Of a stretch of DNA of 64,000 nt, positions 36,033 to 45,243 are shown piece by piece. This stretch comes from Pirellulaceae bacterium. GTDB lineage: Bacteria; Planctomycetota; Planctomycetia; Pirellulales; Pirellulaceae. The notes beneath the pieces are model-generated. The model made no database searches, was not told where the DNA came from, and was given only the letters and a program-made list of their open reading frames with translations. The translations under genes were made by a program, and so were the position numbers. Each line of letters opens with the position of its first letter. Position 1 is the first letter of the stretch. The stretch lies in contig JAHBXT010000001.1 in NCBI GenBank assembly GCA_019636385.1, positions 496,001-560,000 on the forward strand. The letters run 5' to 3'.

Positions 36033-36510
36033 AACTGCCTTCCAACGTAGCAACGCAGGCACCCCAGTGCACCGCGAGCCGCTTATCGGACGCGATACAC
36101 CCTCAATAAAATTCCGGTTGTGCGGATAGTATCGGTTGATCCTTGAAGAAGAGTTGAATCACTCTAGGCAAACCTTGCCGAAAACAGCGTTTGTTAACGG
36201 CGGTCCAGTCGCTGATGAACCCGGTAACCGCAGCTCAGGTAGGCTGGGAGGTTCAGTCATAAAGGCTTTCCATTTACAGCAGCTTGTCACGGATAATAGT
36301 AGCATTGCAACAGCTCAAGTGGCTGGCGGATTGGTAGCGATCGTCGCCAGTCGGCCGAACCAGCGCTCGTCCATCGTCGGGCGATGGTGGCTACGTTGCT
36401 GTCGCGCGACAACAGCCCGCCAGGTGGGTGACCAACACTGCTGTTTTTGACTAAAATACAGCCCACAGCCACAGCCGGATGAACCATCGCCAGCCCAGAC
36501 CCGCTAACAA
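36033..36510. other. Divergent intergenic region, 478 bp
   Basis: It lies between the barrel gene (minus) and the ABC operon (plus). It contains a perfect hairpin ccatcg/cgatgg (36371-36387) and a 12-bp palindrome tgtcgcgcgaca (36400-36411), about 100 bp before the first ABC gene. Either could be an operator. No convincing gene is seen. Confidence 0.5.
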
Positions 36511-37524
36511 ATGCCCGAAACGACCAGTGAATTCACGACACTGCCGCAGACCGAGAAGGGGTCGGCAGCCACGATTGTGCAGCTTGAAAATCTGCAAGTT
36601 CGCTATGGCGACTTCGAGGCGTTGCGGGGAATTTCCCTGAGTTTACCGGCGGGCGCCATCGGCCTGGTCGGTCGCAATGGAGCCGGAAAGTCAACTCTCA
36701 TGCGACTTTTGCTGGGATTAATCGCTCCGTCAGCTGGCCAGGGGCAGGTACTGGGCATTGATTTGAAGGCCGCCGGTTCGGTTCTGAGACGGACGGTGGG
36801 CTACATGCCGGAAAACGATGCATTTCTAGTAGGCATGCGAGGTCTGGAGCAGGTGGCTCTAGCCGGCGAGCTGTGCGGCCTGGGGCAGCGGCAGTCGATT
36901 CGTCGCGCCCATGAGGTTTTGACCTATGTCGGCTTAAGCGAAGCCCGCTACCGAAACGTTGAGCAATATTCGACCGGTATGAAGCAACGCCTCAAATTGG
37001 CCGTCGCCCTGGCTCATGACCCGCAATTGTTGCTGCTGGACGAACCAACGGTGGGCCTAGACCCTCCAGGCCGCCAACGAATGCTAGATTTGATTGATGG
37101 CTTGGTAAATCGCTTCCGTAAGTCGCTGATCATTTCCACACACCTGTTGGACGACATTCAACAGACTTGCAAATACGTGGTCATGATCGAGCGCGGTCAA
37201 GTATTGTTTTCCGGCTCGCTGGCGACGCTGATGCGTTATGAACAGCCCCAGTATCGCTTGCGCTGGGACGGTGATGGCAGCCAGTTCTTGCAGTCACTTC
37301 GTAATCGTGGTGCTCGAATCCTGCCTGACCCTCGGGGGTTGTCTGCGGAGGAATCGCCTGAAAATGATGCTGAGGTACGGGTCGCTATGCCACCTGAATT
37401 CGACACGCGAGAATTTTTCTTGATCGCCGCCGAGTGTTCGCTGCGGCTGAGAACGCTTGAGCCCAACCACGAAGACCTGTCGGATTTATATCATCGCCTT
37501 CTGGAACAGGGGAAGCCAAAATGA
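36511..37524 (+). CDS. ABC transporter ATP-binding protein 1
   Basis: A 337-residue ATPase of the ABC-2 export type. Walker A is GRNGAGKST, the signature is STGMKQRLKLA, Walker B is LLLLDEPTVGLDP, and the H-loop reads IISTHLLDD. The first 30 residues are a Thr/Ser-rich extension, and a C-terminal extension of about 100 residues follows the ATPase core. It powers the permease encoded next, which starts inside its last codons (ATGA overlap). The fold matches CcmA/DrrA-like ATPases used in export of lipids, antibiotics or polysaccharide. The substrate is not indicated. First gene of a four-gene operon (36511-40233). Confidence 0.93.
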   Translation: MPETTSEFTTLPQTEKGSAATIVQLENLQVRYGDFEALRGISLSLPAGAIGLVGRNGAGKSTLMRLLLGLIAPSAGQGQVLGIDLKAAGSVLRRTVGYMPENDAFLVGMRGLEQVALAGELCGLGQRQSIRRAHEVLTYVGLSEARYRNVEQYSTGMKQRLKLAVALAHDPQLLLLDEPTVGLDPPGRQRMLDLIDGLVNRFRKSLIISTHLLDDIQQTCKYVVMIERGQVLFSGSLATLMRYEQPQYRLRWDGDGSQFLQSLRNRGARILPDPRGLSAEESPENDAEVRVAMPPEFDTREFFLIAAECSLRLRTLEPNHEDLSDLYHRLLEQGKPK

Positions 37525-38396
37525 GCGGCGATAATATAGGATATCGTGGAGTCCAGCGCGAATCATGGCCCTGGCTGCGGAGTGTGTGGGCGATCTTTCG
37601 CTGCAATATCCGCATGATTCTGCGGTATCGCTTGTTCTGGGTGATCATGGCGCTCAGCATGTTGCATTTTCTGGTGCATTATGTGCTGATCTATATCAAG
37701 GCACAGATAGCACTCGAAGGCGGTTGGTTTGCCGAAGTTGTCGATCGCTTTCAAGTGACCGGCAACGGAGAAGGCTATTTCAGCTTCATATCTCAACAGT
37801 CCAACGCCGTGATCGTCATGTTAGCCTATGCCTCCAGCGTGATGGTGGCCACCGATTATGCCGCCGGTGGCATCGTTTTCTACCTGTCAAAACCGATTGG
37901 CAAGTCGCACTGGATCGCAGGCAAGGCACTGGCACTGATGGCCGTGGTCAGTCTGCAAACGTTGATACCAGCCTTGATTTTGTATATTGAGTGTGGTCTC
38001 TATTCGCCGTCGATGTTCGACTACTGGCGCGAAAACAGCTCAATCGCCGTTTCCATCATCGGCTACAGTTGGCTCATCATGCTCGTGCTCAGTTCGGTGG
38101 CCTTAGCCGTTGGCGTCGTGTGTCGCCGGACGGCACCGCTGGTGCTGATGTGGGGTGCCATTGTGCTGGTGATTCCGGCTTTTGCTGAGATGCTGCGAGC
38201 CATCTTGGACAACCCCGATTGGATGCTGCTGCACATTCCCCGCAACTGCCGCTTGGTGGGCCGCTGGATGTTCCACATGCTGGATGAGGACCGGCGCACT
38301 CAAACTTATGATGCCTTGATTGTATTGGGTACAGTGACCAGTGTCGCGTGGCTGACTTTATTTAATCGCCTGCGGCCGGTGGAGGTGGTTACGTGA
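37521..38396 (+). CDS. ABC-2 type permease 1
   Basis: A 291-residue membrane protein with about six hydrophobic segments (for example LFWVIMALSMLHFLVHYVLI and SAVIVMLAYASSVMVATDY-like). The motif GGIVFYLSKPIGKSHWIAGK is typical of ABC-2 permeases. It forms the channel half driven by ATPase 1. Its start overlaps the ATPase stop as ATGA, and its stop overlaps the next gene as GTGA, so translation is coupled through the operon. The substrate is unknown. Confidence 0.88.
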   Translation: MSGDNIGYRGVQRESWPWLRSVWAIFRCNIRMILRYRLFWVIMALSMLHFLVHYVLIYIKAQIALEGGWFAEVVDRFQVTGNGEGYFSFISQQSNAVIVMLAYASSVMVATDYAAGGIVFYLSKPIGKSHWIAGKALALMAVVSLQTLIPALILYIECGLYSPSMFDYWRENSSIAVSIIGYSWLIMLVLSSVALAVGVVCRRTAPLVLMWGAIVLVIPAFAEMLRAILDNPDWMLLHIPRNCRLVGRWMFHMLDEDRRTQTYDALIVLGTVTSVAWLTLFNRLRPVEVVT

Positions 38397-39445
38397 GTTC
38401 ACAGCACACTTCGCATATGGTCCCGTCTGGCACGCCTACCCAAGGCGGCCAGCCGCAACACAAGGACCATGCGGACTTGACAGCGCCTTTGAAGCCTGCC
38501 GACGCCACGACAAGCGTTGCCTGCGAATTGCCGATTTGGATGGACCGCGTGAGCAAGTGGTATGGCGCAGTCATCGGGGTCAACGAAGTCAGCCTCCAGG
38601 TAGCGGGCGGCATCGTAGGCCTGCTCGGACCAAACGGCGCCGGCAAGAGTACACTCATGAAGTTGTTGACCGGACAACTGCGACCCAATCTGGGCCAGAT
38701 TCGCATCTACGGTCAATCCGTTCGCTCTGTCGCTGCGCGGCGCAAACTAGGTTATGCTCCAGACGTCGACGCCTACTTTGAAGAAATGACCGGTCGACAA
38801 TTTGTGCAGACGATGCTCCGGCTGGCTGGCTACCGGCAAAACGAGACACAGCACTTGGCTCAGCGCGCACTGGAAACGGTCGGCATGTCCGGCTCACGTG
38901 CAGATAAAGTACTGCGCGGATGTTCCAAAGGTATGCGACAACGAATCAAACTAGCTCAGGCCATTGCACATGATCCGGACTTGTTGATTCTAGACGAGCC
39001 GCTCTCGGGGCTCGACCCAGTGGGGCGCCGTGAGTTCTGTCAGTTGTTCAATGACCTGTCACGGCAGGGAAAGACGCTGCTGGTATCGAGCCATGTGCTG
39101 GAAGAGGTCGAGCAGATTACCGATAGCGTCATTCTGGTTGGCAGCGGCCGGGTACTGACGCAAGGTTCCTGGGGAGATGTTTCCAGCTTTCTCAATGACT
39201 TACCACAACAGGTACACATCGTGAGCGATCGGATACGAGAGTTTGTTGGAGGGCTGATTCAGTGGCCCGGAGTTATTGATGTCCACTTTCGCGGAAACGA
39301 TCAATGCGTGCTGACGACTCGAGATCCCAGTGGGCTGTGCGCTGAGATTGGTCGCTTGGTTTGCCAACACCAGTATCGAGTTGACCACTTGGAATCCGAA
39401 GCGGGCTGGGCCGAAGCCCTGTTCCATTTGGCGGAGGCACAATAA
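38393..39445 (+). CDS. ABC transporter ATP-binding protein 2
   Basis: A 350-residue ATPase. Residues 1-45 form an unrelated, His/Thr-rich leader. The core carries Walker A GPNGAGKST, signature CSKGMRQRIKLA, Walker B LLILDEPLSGLDP and switch SSHVLEEVEQI. About 90 residues after the core may contact the permease. It starts at GTG 38393, overlapping permease 1 by GTGA. It is not a copy of ATPase 1: the signature and Walker B differ clearly. It energises permease 2, whose ATG shares one base with this gene's stop. Confidence 0.93.
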   Translation: MSSQHTSHMVPSGTPTQGGQPQHKDHADLTAPLKPADATTSVACELPIWMDRVSKWYGAVIGVNEVSLQVAGGIVGLLGPNGAGKSTLMKLLTGQLRPNLGQIRIYGQSVRSVAARRKLGYAPDVDAYFEEMTGRQFVQTMLRLAGYRQNETQHLAQRALETVGMSGSRADKVLRGCSKGMRQRIKLAQAIAHDPDLLILDEPLSGLDPVGRREFCQLFNDLSRQGKTLLVSSHVLEEVEQITDSVILVGSGRVLTQGSWGDVSSFLNDLPQQVHIVSDRIREFVGGLIQWPGVIDVHFRGNDQCVLTTRDPSGLCAEIGRLVCQHQYRVDHLESEAGWAEALFHLAEAQ

Positions 39446-40233
39446 TGCGTGAATTGGCTGGATTGGTGTCACTGAGTCTACTGACCTTTCGTCGGCAAAT
39501 CCTGGCGCGGAAGAGCTTTGTGGCCGCCGTGCTAATCGCAATGCTGACGATGGCCACCGGCATTTGGACGCAGCGCCGCCATCATTTCCACGAGCAGGAC
39601 GAACTCGATCCGCTGATCGCGCAGCTCGATTTCATGACCAATACGGTGGTTGTACGCTTGTTCGTCTCCTTTTTACTGCCAATTCTGGTACTGACCTACG
39701 CTACAGCGGCAATTGGCGAGGAGCGTGAGGAGCGCACGCTGGTATATACCTTAATTCGCCCATTGGCTCGCTGGCGAATATACCTGGCCAAAGCAGCGGG
39801 TATCATGCCCATTGTGCTGCTGGCCTCGCTGGGTGGCTTTTCGCTCGTGTGTTTAGCTGGTGCCGAGGCTGGACACATCGCTTGGCGGGATTACTGGCCG
39901 GCCATCTTGTATGGCTGCCTGACTTACACGGCGCTGTTCTTACTGTTTGGTGCTGCATTGCCCAGACCGGTTATCATGGCGGTCGTGTATTCATTTTTGA
40001 TTGAAGCCCTGCTGGGCAGTATGCCGGGAACGATAAAACGCTTGGCTGTTTCCTACTACGCTAACTGCATGATCTATGAAGCAGCCGCCAAGCACGGCGT
40101 GCAGCCCGAACAGTCGCAGTTCGGCAATATTAGTGGACACTCGGCAATGATCGTTTTGGCATCGCTCACAATCGTCTTGCTACTGTTGGGGGCGGCCTGG
40201 TTCCAGCGTCGCGAATACCGCGACCTGGCATAG
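39445..40233 (+). CDS. ABC-2 type permease 2
   Basis: A 262-residue permease with six or so membrane helices. The motif EREERTLVYTLIRPLARWRIYLAK is the conserved cytoplasmic coupling helix of ABC-2 permeases. It overlaps the preceding ATPase stop by one base (TAATG). Two ATPase-permease pairs in one coupled operon suggest one heteromeric exporter or two exporters expressed in fixed ratio. Substrate unknown. Confidence 0.88.
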   Translation: MRELAGLVSLSLLTFRRQILARKSFVAAVLIAMLTMATGIWTQRRHHFHEQDELDPLIAQLDFMTNTVVVRLFVSFLLPILVLTYATAAIGEEREERTLVYTLIRPLARWRIYLAKAAGIMPIVLLASLGGFSLVCLAGAEAGHIAWRDYWPAILYGCLTYTALFLLFGAALPRPVIMAVVYSFLIEALLGSMPGTIKRLAVSYYANCMIYEAAAKHGVQPEQSQFGNISGHSAMIVLASLTIVLLLLGAAWFQRREYRDLA

Positions 40234-40234
40234 C

Positions 40235-40250
40235 ACCCTCAGGCGAGGGT
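40235..40250 (+). terminator. Hairpin at end of the ABC operon
   Basis: A perfect 6-bp stem (accctc/gagggt) with a 4-nt loop begins one base after the permease stop. No U-tract follows; it sits between convergent genes and next to a dispersed repeat copy. Confidence 0.35.
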
Positions 40251-40265
40251 CGGCGGCGAACGCGC

Positions 40266-40287
40266 GGCTACCGTCGCCAGACGGTGG
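40266..40287 (+). repeat. Dispersed intergenic repeat, copy 3
   Basis: It reads ggctaccgtcgccagacggtgg, and contains the palindrome accgtc/gacggt. It lies between the convergent permease and accC genes. Confidence 0.5.
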
Positions 40288-40349
40288 GCACACTTGGTTT
40301 CCAGCCACTGCTGAGCGTGGCGGCTAGTTGCATCTGATGGTGGCGATCG

Positions 40350-41699
40350 TTACGGCTGCAGCAGCAGTTCACGCTCGACCCACTTGGTATCCACGTTACC
40401 CGAAATGAAATCGGGATGCTCTAAAACGCGGATTTGGAAACCGACTGTCGTGTGAATGCCTTCGACTTGCAGCTCGCGCAGCGCTCGCACCATACACGCG
40501 ATGGCCTGCTGTCGCGTCGGTCGATGCACGATTAATTTGCCGATCATCGAATCGTAATAGGGGGGAACACTATATCCAGCGTGAACGTGCGAATCGAATC
40601 GCACGCCCAATCCGCCCGGCACAAACAAGTGGCCAATTTTGCCTGGACTGGGCTGAAAACCTTTAGCTGGGTCTTCGGCATTGATGCGGCACTCGATCGC
40701 AGCGCCCCGCAGAGTAATATCATCCTGACTAAACGGCAATGGCTCGCCAGCCGCGACTCGAATTTGAGTCTGGATCAAGTCGATGCCGGTCACCATCTCG
40801 GTCACTGGATGTTCGACCTGAATACGCGCATTGACCTCAATGAAATAGAAATTGCCTTGCTGATCAACAATGAACTCTACCGTCCCGGCATTCTCGTAAC
40901 CAGCTGCGGCTACCAAACGGGCTGCCGCCTGACAAATCGCGGTTCGGGTTTTGGGGCTTAACAGCGGTGAAGGGCTTTCTTCGATCAATTTCTGATGGCG
41001 GCGCTGCACTGAACAGTCACGTTCGAACAGGTGACAGACCTTACCATGCTTGTCCGCGATGACTTGTACTTCTACGTGCCTCGGCTTGGTGACCAGTTTC
41101 TCAATGTACACTCCGGCGTTGCCAAAGGCGGCCTGAGCTTCGATTTGGGCCTGCTGCAACGCGGCCGGTAGCATATTCTCATTTTCGGCAATTCGCATGC
41201 CTTTGCCACCGCCACCGGCTGTGGCTTTAATCAGTACCGGAAAGCCAATATCTCGAGCAATGTGCAATGCATGTTGTTCATCAGTAATCAGGCCATCGCT
41301 ACCGGGCACGACGGGCACTTTAGCTTCCAAGGCAACATTCCGCGCCGAATTCTTGTCGCCCAGACACTGCATCGCCTCTGGCGAAGGACCAATAAAGTCG
41401 AATCCACTGCTGCGACAAACTTCATTAAAGTGGGCATTCTCGGATAAGAAGCCATAGCCTGGATGAATAGCCTGCGCCCCACTGACCTCGGCAGCACTGA
41501 TAATCTGCTCGATGCGCAGATAACTATCTTTGGAACGGGCCGACCCGATGCAATATGCTTGATCGGCCAGACGTACAGGCGCTGAATCACGATCAGCCTC
41601 GCTAAACACGGCGACCGATTCAATTCCCATCTCACGACAGGCGCGGATGACTCGCAGAGCGATCTCACCACGATTGGCAATTAAGATTCGATTATACAT
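40350..41699 (-). CDS. accC: Biotin carboxylase subunit of acetyl-CoA carboxylase
   Basis: A 449-residue ATP-dependent biotin carboxylase that carboxylates biotin on AccB. Motifs: [20 protein letters not shown] at the start, [28 protein letters not shown] (ATP-binding glycine loop), [20 protein letters not shown] with the catalytic Glu and Arg, and a C-terminal FDSHVHAGY. The length is usual for the monofunctional enzyme. It lies 13 bp after accB, in the same transcript. The carboxyltransferase genes accA and accD are not in the window. Confidence 0.97.
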   Translation of the reverse strand: MYNRILIANRGEIALRVIRACREMGIESVAVFSEADRDSAPVRLADQAYCIGSARSKDSYLRIEQIISAAEVSGAQAIHPGYGFLSENAHFNEVCRSSGFDFIGPSPEAMQCLGDKNSARNVALEAKVPVVPGSDGLITDEQHALHIARDIGFPVLIKATAGGGGKGMRIAENENMLPAALQQAQIEAQAAFGNAGVYIEKLVTKPRHVEVQVIADKHGKVCHLFERDCSVQRRHQKLIEESPSPLLSPKTRTAICQAAARLVAAAGYENAGTVEFIVDQQGNFYFIEVNARIQVEHPVTEMVTGIDLIQTQIRVAAGEPLPFSQDDITLRGAAIECRINAEDPAKGFQPSPGKIGHLFVPGGLGVRFDSHVHAGYSVPPYYDSMIGKLIVHRPTRQQAIACMVRALRELQVEGIHTTVGFQIRVLEHPDFISGNVDTKWVERELLLQP

Positions 41700-41712
41700 G
41701 CCGCTGTCGTCG

Positions 41713-42225
41713 CTATCCGCGCGTATCGATCTTGAACAATGGCCGATTGAAGTCCACGGCCTCTTCGTTCTTCACCAATATTTCAACGACCGTGCCGCTG
41801 CACTCGGCGGGAATGTCGTTGAATACCTTCATGGCTTCGACGATGCACAACACGGTCTCAGGACCAACTCTGCTGCCGATTTTGACGTAATCGTCGGCGC
41901 CCGGCTTGGGGCGACTATAGAACGTGCCGACCATAGGCGAACAAACCAGCTTGATATGCGGTCCATCCACAGGTTTGGCCGGTTCGGAAGAGCCCGCGCC
42001 ACTTGCCGCAGCAGCCGATGATGCGGCAACCGGTTGCGATAGTGAGCTAGGCAAAAACACTGGCGAGGAACCCTGACCGCCGCGCGCCAAGCGAATCTGT
42101 TGATCGGCCTGCATCAGGTCGATTTCATTCAAGTCAAACTCACGCATCAACTCCAACAATTCGCGCAGTTTGTCGACGCTAAACACGTCTCCACTCGAGC
42201 TAGGGCTAGTCGACTTTTTCGTCAT
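41713..42225 (-). CDS. accB: Biotin carboxyl carrier protein of acetyl-CoA carboxylase
   Basis: A 170-residue BCCP. Residues 1-50 are helical and hold [18 protein letters not shown], the segment that contacts biotin carboxylase. An Ala/Ser/Pro-rich linker follows (residues 55-85), then the biotinyl domain with [11 protein letters not shown] and the acceptor EAMKV (Lys biotinylated). It carries carboxybiotin between AccC and the carboxyltransferase in fatty-acid synthesis. Start at 42225, 54 bp after the pepP stop. The accB-accC order is the common bacterial one. Confidence 0.96.
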   Translation of the reverse strand: MTKKSTSPSSSGDVFSVDKLRELLELMREFDLNEIDLMQADQQIRLARGGQGSSPVFLPSSLSQPVAASSAAAASGAGSSEPAKPVDGPHIKLVCSPMVGTFYSRPKPGADDYVKIGSRVGPETVLCIVEAMKVFNDIPAECSGTVVEILVKNEEAVDFNRPLFKIDTRG

Positions 42226-42279
42226 CTGTATTCCTATCCAGGCAAATCTAGCGATCGCGAACGGGCGAGCTAGCCCGCG

Positions 42280-43380
42280 CTAGCTCGACAATGTAACCAA
42301 GTTGGACTGCAAGTCGGTCGGCAAGTCGCTCAGCACTTCACAGCCGGACTGAGTAACCAAAACATCATCTTCAATGCGCACGCCGTACAAATCCGGAAAG
42401 TAAACGCCAGGCTCGACCGTAACTACCATTCCTGGCTCCAATTCACGCTCCTGGTTCTTATTGAGTCGAGGAGCCTCGTGGACTTCCAATCCAATGCCAT
42501 GACCCAGCCCATGACTGAAGCGGTCGTTGATCCCGGCTGCTTCGAAAACTTGCCGAGCCGCACGGTCAACGTCACTCGCTCGAATCCCGGGCCTGATTAC
42601 AGCGATAGCAGCCTGCTGAGCCTCCAAAACCGTCTGGTATATCGCTGTGAATTTGGGGGGGATTTTACTTGTCCAAAGTACACGAGTCAAGTCGCTGCGA
42701 TAACCGTCAACGGTAGCTCCCCAGTCAATTAACACTAACCCACCGCTGCCCAAATTGGCATCTCCGGCACGCGCGTGCGGTAGCGCGGCCCTGGCACCGA
42801 CAGCCACAATCGGCTCAAAGCTACAGCCACCACCACCCAGTTTGCGAATCGTCCACTCCAGCTCGGCGGCTACATCCCGTTCCGTGTGCGAGGTGGAAAG
42901 CGTCTTGCGCACGGCCAGGAAAGCTCGCTGTGCAACATCGATTGCGCGTTTTAGTATCGCAATTTCGTCAGCATCCTTAAGCTCGCGGAGGCTTTCGACT
43001 TGCACGCCACCTTTGTGCACACGCTCCGCTACGGACTGCTGGCATAGAACGTCAAACACTTCTACCGACATCGTCGATGTTTCGACGACCAGATCGGACA
43101 ACCGACGTGCGCGAAGTTGTTGGCAAGTCACCTCGGCGATCGGCTCACCTGGCTGGCGTATCAGGCTGGGCAAGCCTGGACATTCTTGCCGAAGCTGCTC
43201 TTCAAAACGCCCGTCACTAATCAACAACTCCTCCTGGTCTGTCACCAGTAAGTAACTGTCTTCACCCGTAAAACCAGTTAAATAGCGGACGTTGGGCGCG
43301 TGCGTAACAAGCATCGCGCTGCGCCCAGCCGCTTCCAACAGTTGTCGCAGGCGATCGCGCCTGCGGCTAGTACCTGACAT
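42280..43380 (-). CDS. pepP: M24 family aminopeptidase (Xaa-Pro aminopeptidase-like)
   Basis: A 366-residue protein with an N-terminal creatinase-like domain (residues 1-125) and a catalytic pita-bread domain. The dinuclear-metal ligands appear in order: the Asp pair in IDWGATVDGYRSDLTRV, His in HGLGHGIGLEVHE, and Glu residues in VTVEPGVY and GVRIEDDV. It should remove N-terminal residues before proline. I used the ATG at 43380, preceded by GAGGAGA, rather than the ORF start at 43395, which would overlap the upstream gene. Pep-accB-accC order occurs in other bacteria, where efp often intervenes; efp is absent here. Confidence 0.92.
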   Translation of the reverse strand: MSGTSRRRDRLRQLLEAAGRSAMLVTHAPNVRYLTGFTGEDSYLLVTDQEELLISDGRFEEQLRQECPGLPSLIRQPGEPIAEVTCQQLRARRLSDLVVETSTMSVEVFDVLCQQSVAERVHKGGVQVESLRELKDADEIAILKRAIDVAQRAFLAVRKTLSTSHTERDVAAELEWTIRKLGGGGCSFEPIVAVGARAALPHARAGDANLGSGGLVLIDWGATVDGYRSDLTRVLWTSKIPPKFTAIYQTVLEAQQAAIAVIRPGIRASDVDRAARQVFEAAGINDRFSHGLGHGIGLEVHEAPRLNKNQERELEPGMVVTVEPGVYFPDLYGVRIEDDVLVTQSGCEVLSDLPTDLQSNLVTLSS

Positions 43381-43391
43381 CCTGTCTCCTC

Positions 43392-44459
43392 TCAACTTCG
43401 CCCGAGCAGTCGGTCCAATGAATCGGAGGTCTGATAGATGAGTGCTTCGGGGTAATGCGGATACGGATGGAAGTATTCAAACGTCAAATAGCCGTCGTAC
43501 CCGATTCGATCGAAGGCATCGACCACCGCTGGCCAATTGGTTGTCCCATCCAGCAGCGGGCGAAAGGATTCCAGCGATGAATCCGTCCCCTTTTTAGTAA
43601 ACTCCTTCAAGTGAACATTTTTGATTCGCTTGCCTAAAATGGGAATCCAATGTTCAGGAAATTGAAACAACATGATATTGCCGGTGTCAAAATGAACGCG
43701 AACATGAGAGCTGGCGAAACTATCGACAAATTGCACCATCTCCATCGGCGACATCAAGTATCCGTTGAAGAAGATGTTTTCGATGTTTAAATATACCCCC
43801 AACTTCTCGGCACCCGGCAACAGCCGCGCCACCGCATCGCGAGCCCGTTGATCGCAGACATCGTTGGGGGTTGGCTGGTGATCGGCGCGCCAGGGCATGT
43901 GGACGGCACCAGGCACCACCAACAGATTCTCAGTACCAAGATCGTGCGCCGCCTGCGTCATTAATTCGGCCAAATGCATCCCGCGTGCACGTTCGTCGGG
44001 ATCGTTACTGGTCAGCGGATAGGGCCAGAACAAAAATGAGCACAGCCCACTGATCGAAATACCTATCTCCTCGGACATTCGCCGAATTTTGACAAAATCC
44101 TGAGCTTTGGCCTGTGGGGACAGGTCACTGTCCAAGTCATAATTCAGTTCAATGCCATCGAACCCGGCGCGCTTGGCCAGCTCCAAACATTGCCTCAAAT
44201 TCATGCGTTGAGGATATGGGAAGGCCCATAGGTTGATCGACTTTTTCATGGAATATCGCTTGTCGGAACGCGCCAGCGGAGCCGCTGAGACTGCGGTTGT
44301 CGCGCTACCGGAGGCCGGTGCTTCGCCTGCTCCGGCGACCGAATCTACTCCAGCGACAGACGCTGACACTGCCTGCGGACCGACCGCGCTACTGAGCGCG
44401 GCTGACGAAAATGCGGCGTAAGCCAATAACTGGCGTCGATCCATTCGCGAGAATTCCAT
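43392..44459 (-). CDS. Tat-exported sugar phosphate isomerase/epimerase (xylose isomerase-like TIM barrel)
   Basis: A 355-residue protein from the ATG at 44459 (GGGGAG upstream). The N-terminus has a twin-Arg signal, MDRRQLLAYAAFSSAALSS, followed by an Ala/Ser/Gly-rich linker. The catalytic domain has AKRAGFDGIELNYDL near its start, NIENIFFNGYLMSP, VHFDTGNIMLF and HLKEFTKKG, the metal-ligand positions of AP-endonuclease-2-type TIM barrels, and ends with GYDGYLTFEYFHPYPH. It probably isomerises or epimerises a sugar or sugar derivative in the periplasm. Many planctomycete homologues are exported by Tat and have unknown substrates. It lies 11 bp before pepP. Confidence 0.87.
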   Translation of the reverse strand: MEFSRMDRRQLLAYAAFSSAALSSAVGPQAVSASVAGVDSVAGAGEAPASGSATTAVSAAPLARSDKRYSMKKSINLWAFPYPQRMNLRQCLELAKRAGFDGIELNYDLDSDLSPQAKAQDFVKIRRMSEEIGISISGLCSFLFWPYPLTSNDPDERARGMHLAELMTQAAHDLGTENLLVVPGAVHMPWRADHQPTPNDVCDQRARDAVARLLPGAEKLGVYLNIENIFFNGYLMSPMEMVQFVDSFASSHVRVHFDTGNIMLFQFPEHWIPILGKRIKNVHLKEFTKKGTDSSLESFRPLLDGTTNWPAVVDAFDRIGYDGYLTFEYFHPYPHYPEALIYQTSDSLDRLLGRS

Positions 44460-44571
44460 GTTGCCCACTCCCCTGCAAAAAACTTCGAGGCCAATCGGTA
44501 TCACCAAACCCGCCGCATCTCTCAAAGTACAGCCTTGGTCAGGGTGTCAGCTATAGCAGCATAGGCCGCTA

Positions 44572-45216
44572 TCATGCCGACACTTCGCCGCCAGATTTTA
44601 CCGCGTTTCCGTGGTAGATGTATCCAGCAAAGCGGGGAACTTGAGGCAAGTATTCCTGGTTCTGGCTGGTGATTTCGAATTCGGCCTGGCGAATCAAATC
44701 TGCAATGGGACGATTCAAATGACAGCCACCAGCCAATCGGCGCCAGATAGGAGTCAAGCGGTCCTGTGTGCGCCGCACTGCCGCGTCGGGGCTTCGGCCA
44801 TGTTCACAGAACAACAATTGCCCTCCCGGTTTGAGCACGCGATACATCTGCCTGAGAGCTGCGGCGTAATCACCGATGGTACACAAAGTAAAAGTCAACA
44901 ATACGGTATCTACAGTACTATCGGCTAGCGGTATATCTTCACCGGGCAAATTCAACCATTGCACGAATGAGTTACCAACTGGCAGCCGCGACTTCCTGAC
45001 AGCCTTACGACGCATACTAGCGGATGGCTCCAGCGCGTACACCTGCTGGACTTGAGTGGGATCGTAAAGCGGAAAATTGATTCCCGATCCAGCACCGACT
45101 TCTAACACCGTACCGCGACAGCGTTGGACTACTTGACGACGCACATTCATGAGTGGCTGGGTCGAGCAACTCCAGTCAATGAGGCTTGGCAGAATCCAGT
45201 TTTCGTACACCCCCAT
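44572..45216 (-). CDS. Class I SAM-dependent methyltransferase
   Basis: A 214-residue methyltransferase. Motif I is VLEVGAGSGINFPLY, motif II region LEPSASMRRKAV, and post-I LLTFTLCTIGDYAAALRQMYRVLKPGGQL is the usual strand 4-helix-strand 5 run with the Pro-Gly loop. The C-terminal half carries a Cys/His pair (GGCHLNRPI). It belongs to the broad UbiE/METTL7-like group; the acceptor is unknown. It lies 27 bp after the nadA stop, on the same strand, probably in one transcript with nadA and the downstream TIM-barrel gene. Confidence 0.9.
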   Translation of the reverse strand: MGVYENWILPSLIDWSCSTQPLMNVRRQVVQRCRGTVLEVGAGSGINFPLYDPTQVQQVYALEPSASMRRKAVRKSRLPVGNSFVQWLNLPGEDIPLADSTVDTVLLTFTLCTIGDYAAALRQMYRVLKPGGQLLFCEHGRSPDAAVRRTQDRLTPIWRRLAGGCHLNRPIADLIRQAEFEITSQNQEYLPQVPRFAGYIYHGNAVKSGGEVSA

Positions 45217-45243
45217 CAGATCCCCCCGACGAAGCCGGCTCGG

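Noticed and set aside
36136..36450. A 104-codon frame in the gap before the ABC operon
   Set aside because: Composition is not protein-like and no start signal or homologue-type motif is seen; the gap is better read as regulatory.
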